NCBI RefSeq assembly: GCF_013359755.1
Contig: NZ_JABMCJ010000094.1
Location: 248,001 to 312,000 of the forward strand
Length of the DNA stretch: 64,000 nucleotides
From: Tardiphaga robiniae
Lineage (GTDB): Bacteria; Pseudomonadota; Alphaproteobacteria; Rhizobiales; Xanthobacteraceae
Direction of reading: 5' to 3'
The translations under genes and the position numbers were made by a program. The notes under the pieces were generated by a model. It was given only the letters and a program-made list of their open reading frames with translations, ran no database searches and was not told the DNA's origin. Of this stretch, positions 61,855 through 64,000 are shown one piece after another. Within the stretch, counting starts at the first letter, position 1. Each line of letters opens with the position of its first letter.

Positions 61855-62418
61855 TCAGCGGTTATCGCACCAGCCGTTGCGATGGCCGCCGCCATACGCG
61901 CGCGCGTGCCCTGCGTTGAGCATAGCTGCAGACACGTTGGGCGTTTGCCTGGTCGCGACATCGGCGACCACGCGGCCGGGATATTTGTCAGGCCCGATAT
62001 TGTAGATCGTGAGACTTCCCTCGCGGAGCAACTTGGTCAGTGCAGCCGTCGCGGTTTCTGCTTTCTGAATCTCGCGCGCGCATTGCCCCTTCAGCTCTGG
62101 CGCATCGATGCCACGCAAACGAATGCGCACGCTGACATCTTCACCCGACCCAAGATGCACGCGCGCGCCAAAAGTATCGCCGTCGATGGCATAGCGCATC
62201 TCGATCGGGTAGCGCGCCTCAGCATTGCCGGCGCGCCTGACGATCGCCTCGGAATCGCGGGCGGCCTCGGTCTGATCCGCGCCGGGCAGGAACGGCAGCC
62301 AGCGCTTCACCGGCAGCATGGTGCCGGCGGCCAGGCCGAGCACGAATACCCACGGCATCGCCGCGGACATGCGGGATCGCCACGGCGACGCACGGTGAAT
62401 GCGCGATGCAGGGGTCAT
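61855..62418 (-). CDS. Thermonuclease (SNase-like) family protein, membrane-anchored
   Basis: Staphylococcal-nuclease-fold protein of 187 residues. One hydrophobic segment near residues 20-35 (MPWVFVLGLAAGTMLP) should anchor it facing the periplasm. The SNase domain follows with YAIDGDTFGARV, the catalytic Arg/Glu in RIRLRGIDAPE near 100-108 and the second Arg in KYPGRVVADV near 147. The key residues appear intact, so nuclease activity is possible. It is convergent with the L,D-transpeptidase across a shared terminator. Confidence 0.86.
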   Translation of the reverse strand: MTPASRIHRASPWRSRMSAAMPWVFVLGLAAGTMLPVKRWLPFLPGADQTEAARDSEAIVRRAGNAEARYPIEMRYAIDGDTFGARVHLGSGEDVSVRIRLRGIDAPELKGQCAREIQKAETATAALTKLLREGSLTIYNIGPDKYPGRVVADVATRQTPNVSAAMLNAGHARAYGGGHRNGWCDNR

Positions 62419-62481
62419 CGTCCTGCGATAATGTGAGTCGAAACAACCAGCCAGAAGAATCTGGCCCAGTGATCCGAAGAG

Positions 62482-62712
62482 TTAGAAGTCGGACGCAATG
62501 CCCTTACGTTCCCAGTCGCCAAAGCGCGTGGGCTCCGGGCCTTCAGGTCCCTGGAACTCTTTCGCTTTCGCCGCAGTATGCGCTGCTGCAGCTGCAGCCC
62601 GACGTTCTTCTGCCTCGGCCAGCGCACGCTGCGCGGCGGGCGTCAAAACTTTCTTCGGTGCCGGCTCAGGCTCCGGCAAAGACGTTGCGGACTCGGAAGG
62701 AATGTCGTTCAT
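62482..62712 (-). CDS. Succinate dehydrogenase assembly factor 4-like protein (DUF1674)
   Basis: Small protein of 76 residues. The C-terminal EPTRFGDWERKGIASDF is the hallmark of the SdhAF4/DUF1674 family; its mitochondrial members bind flavinated SdhA and help assemble complex II. The middle is an Ala/Glu-rich helix (AQRALAEAEERRAAA). ATG 62712 is the normal start for this family; the open frame extends much further but without resemblance. It lies between the nuclease gene and the divergent rsmB, not beside sdh genes. Confidence 0.9.
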   Translation of the reverse strand: MNDIPSESATSLPEPEPAPKKVLTPAAQRALAEAEERRAAAAAAHTAAKAKEFQGPEGPEPTRFGDWERKGIASDF

Positions 62713-62907
62713 CTCAGGTTTCCTGCTGAACCGGCAAGGGCGGCACGCGTTACATAAATCAATGTCGAACAGTTGCCGTTCGACTGTGAGCATATAAGGG
62801 CGATTCTTACATTTGGCATATTCGCATGCGACAGAATCGCTCCCATCCAATGGCCGCATGCTGAGCCTGCCCGCGCCATTGCCCGCCCTCCGTCGTGATG
62901 TTTTCGC

Positions 62908-64000
62908 ATGTCGCAAGTAAGATACGCACCGCCAACCGAGGTCCCCGGCCTCGCCGCGCGACGGATTGCGGCGGATATTCTCGACGGCGTCTTGCACAAG
63001 CATCGGACCCTCGACGACCAGCTCGAAGGCGCCGCGGCCCATCCCGGCCTGAAAACGCTGTCCGACCGCGACCGCGCGCTGATGCGACGTCTGGTTGCGA
63101 CGATCCTACGCCGGCTCGGTACGCTCGGGCATATTCTCTCCCGCCTGCTCGACCGCGGTGTCCCCACCGATGCCCCGCGTGCGCAGAGCGCGCTCCTGAT
63201 TGGTGCTGCCCAGATCCTCTGGATGGATGTGCCGGATCACGCCGCCGTCGACCTCTCGGTCCGCATGGTGCAATCCGACCGCCGCGCCGCGAAATATGCC
63301 GGACTGGTCAATGCCGTGTTGCGACGCTGCGCCCGTGAAGGCCAGCCGCTGATCGACGAAGTTGCCGCCCAGACTCTCGACATCCCGCCCTGGCTGATGG
63401 CGCGCTGGACGGCCCATTACGGCGGGACGGCAGCCAAGGAAATGGCCGTGGCGCTGAGCCATGAGCCGTCGCTCGATCTCACCGTCAAATCCGAAGCCGA
63501 TGCCTGGGCCACGCGCCTGCACGGCGAAGTGCTTCCAACCGGTTCCGTCCGAACCTTGCTGCAGGGCTCGGTGACCATGTTGCCCGGTTTCGATGACGGC
63601 CAGTGGTGGGTGCAGGATGCCGCGGCGGCACTGCCGGCACGACTGTTCGGCGACCTCAAGGGCAAACGCATCGTCGATCTCTGCGCCGCGCCGGGCGGCA
63701 AGACTGCGCAATTGGTCCAGGGCGGCGCACAGGTCACTGCTATCGACCGCTCGCCGAACCGTGTGGCGCGGCTGCGCGAAAATCTGGCGCGGCTGTCGCT
63801 CGAGGCCGAAACCGTCGTCGTCGACGGCACCGAATATCCCGGCGAGGGTTTTGACGGCGTGTTGCTGGACGCGCCCTGCTCATCGACCGGCACTATCCGG
63901 CGGCATCCCGACGTCGCCTGGCTGAAACAGGACTCCGATATCGTCATGCTGACGGCGCTGCAGCGGCGCCTGCTGCAGAAGGCGGCTTCCATCCTGAAGC
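62908..64000 (+). CDS. rsmB: 16S rRNA (cytosine967-C5)-methyltransferase RsmB (partial, runs off the right edge)
   Basis: NOL1/NOP2/Sun-family methyltransferase; 364 codons are visible and the C-terminus is missing. The N-terminal NusB-like domain (about 1-140) has RRIAADILDGVL and NAVLRRCAREG. The SAM domain carries VDLCAAPGGKTAQL near residues 252-265 and VLLDAPCSSTGTIRRHPD near 318-335, with the first catalytic Cys in the DAPCS motif. ATG 62908 gives MSQVRYAPPTE and fits the family, although the ribosome-binding site is weak. It is divergent from the SdhAF4-like gene. Confidence 0.93.
   Translation, partial: MSQVRYAPPTEVPGLAARRIAADILDGVLHKHRTLDDQLEGAAAHPGLKTLSDRDRALMRRLVATILRRLGTLGHILSRLLDRGVPTDAPRAQSALLIGAAQILWMDVPDHAAVDLSVRMVQSDRRAAKYAGLVNAVLRRCAREGQPLIDEVAAQTLDIPPWLMARWTAHYGGTAAKEMAVALSHEPSLDLTVKSEADAWATRLHGEVLPTGSVRTLLQGSVTMLPGFDDGQWWVQDAAAALPARLFGDLKGKRIVDLCAAPGGKTAQLVQGGAQVTAIDRSPNRVARLRENLARLSLEAETVVVDGTEYPGEGFDGVLLDAPCSSTGTIRRHPDVAWLKQDSDIVMLTALQRRLLQKAASILK

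Overview
The window is a high-GC chromosomal segment from an alphaproteobacterium. The best fit is the Bradyrhizobium/Rhodopseudomonas/Afipia group (Nitrobacteraceae). The evidence is the mdh-sucC-sucD ... sucA-sucB-lpd gene set, the split ATP synthase operon atpHAGDC, the hemD / mitofilin-like / hemY trio facing tsaD-gpsA, GC-rich intergenic repeats of a kind I recall from these genomes, and an SdhAF4-type protein. No rRNA, CRISPR array, transposase or prophage is visible. Both edges cut a gene: an ABC permease on the left and rsmB on the right.

Layout. 1-5.8 kb: FtsX-type ABC transporter, GDSL esterase tesA, thpR and zapE. 6-9.3 kb: mdh, sucC and sucD, closed by a strong terminator. 9.3-14.5 kb: an accessory block between sucD and sucA. 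It holds a decayed DNA adenine methylase fragment, a small secreted orphan, a rhodanese, an acyl-CoA dehydrogenase-like flavoprotein, an OsmC protein and a divergent TetR regulator with a perfect 22-bp palindrome beside it. 14.6-21.6 kb: sucA, sucB, a VOC protein, an SDR and lpd, so 2-oxoglutarate dehydrogenase E1, E2 and E3 sit together. 21.6-28.5 kb: a membrane protein, an epoxide-hydrolase-like protein, DUF4337, xerC, a secreted CMD-family protein, priA and rlpA. 29.2-34.4 kb: atpH-atpA-atpG-atpD-atpC, the F1 part of ATP synthase, with structured repeats between some genes.

34.4-42.9 kb is a minus-strand housekeeping run: two Nudix hydrolases, a divergent polysaccharide deacetylase, ctpA, an EnvC-like protein, rlmH, rsfS, nadD and proA. 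43-48.6 kb is a catabolic unit: a LysR regulator divergent from an ABC transporter interleaved with rutB, rutC and rutD homologues, without rutA or rutF. A tRNA-Thr(CGT) follows. 48.9-52.6 kb carries hemY, a mitofilin-like gene and hemD. 52.7-56.4 kb is a tight plus-strand operon: tsaD, gpsA, an L,D-transpeptidase, an EVE protein and an ETF-beta lysine methyltransferase homologue. The window ends with topoisomerase IB, acs, a Tat-exported Kelch protein, an intact L,D-transpeptidase, a nuclease, sdhAF4 and rsmB.

The most striking observation is in the tsaD-gpsA operon. The L,D-transpeptidase there has an in-frame TGA exactly where the family carries its catalytic cysteine. The reading frame continues intact for 25 more family-like codons to a normal stop. 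This is either a very recent nonsense mutation, a sequencing error, or UGA recoding (possibly selenocysteine). The sequence alone cannot decide.
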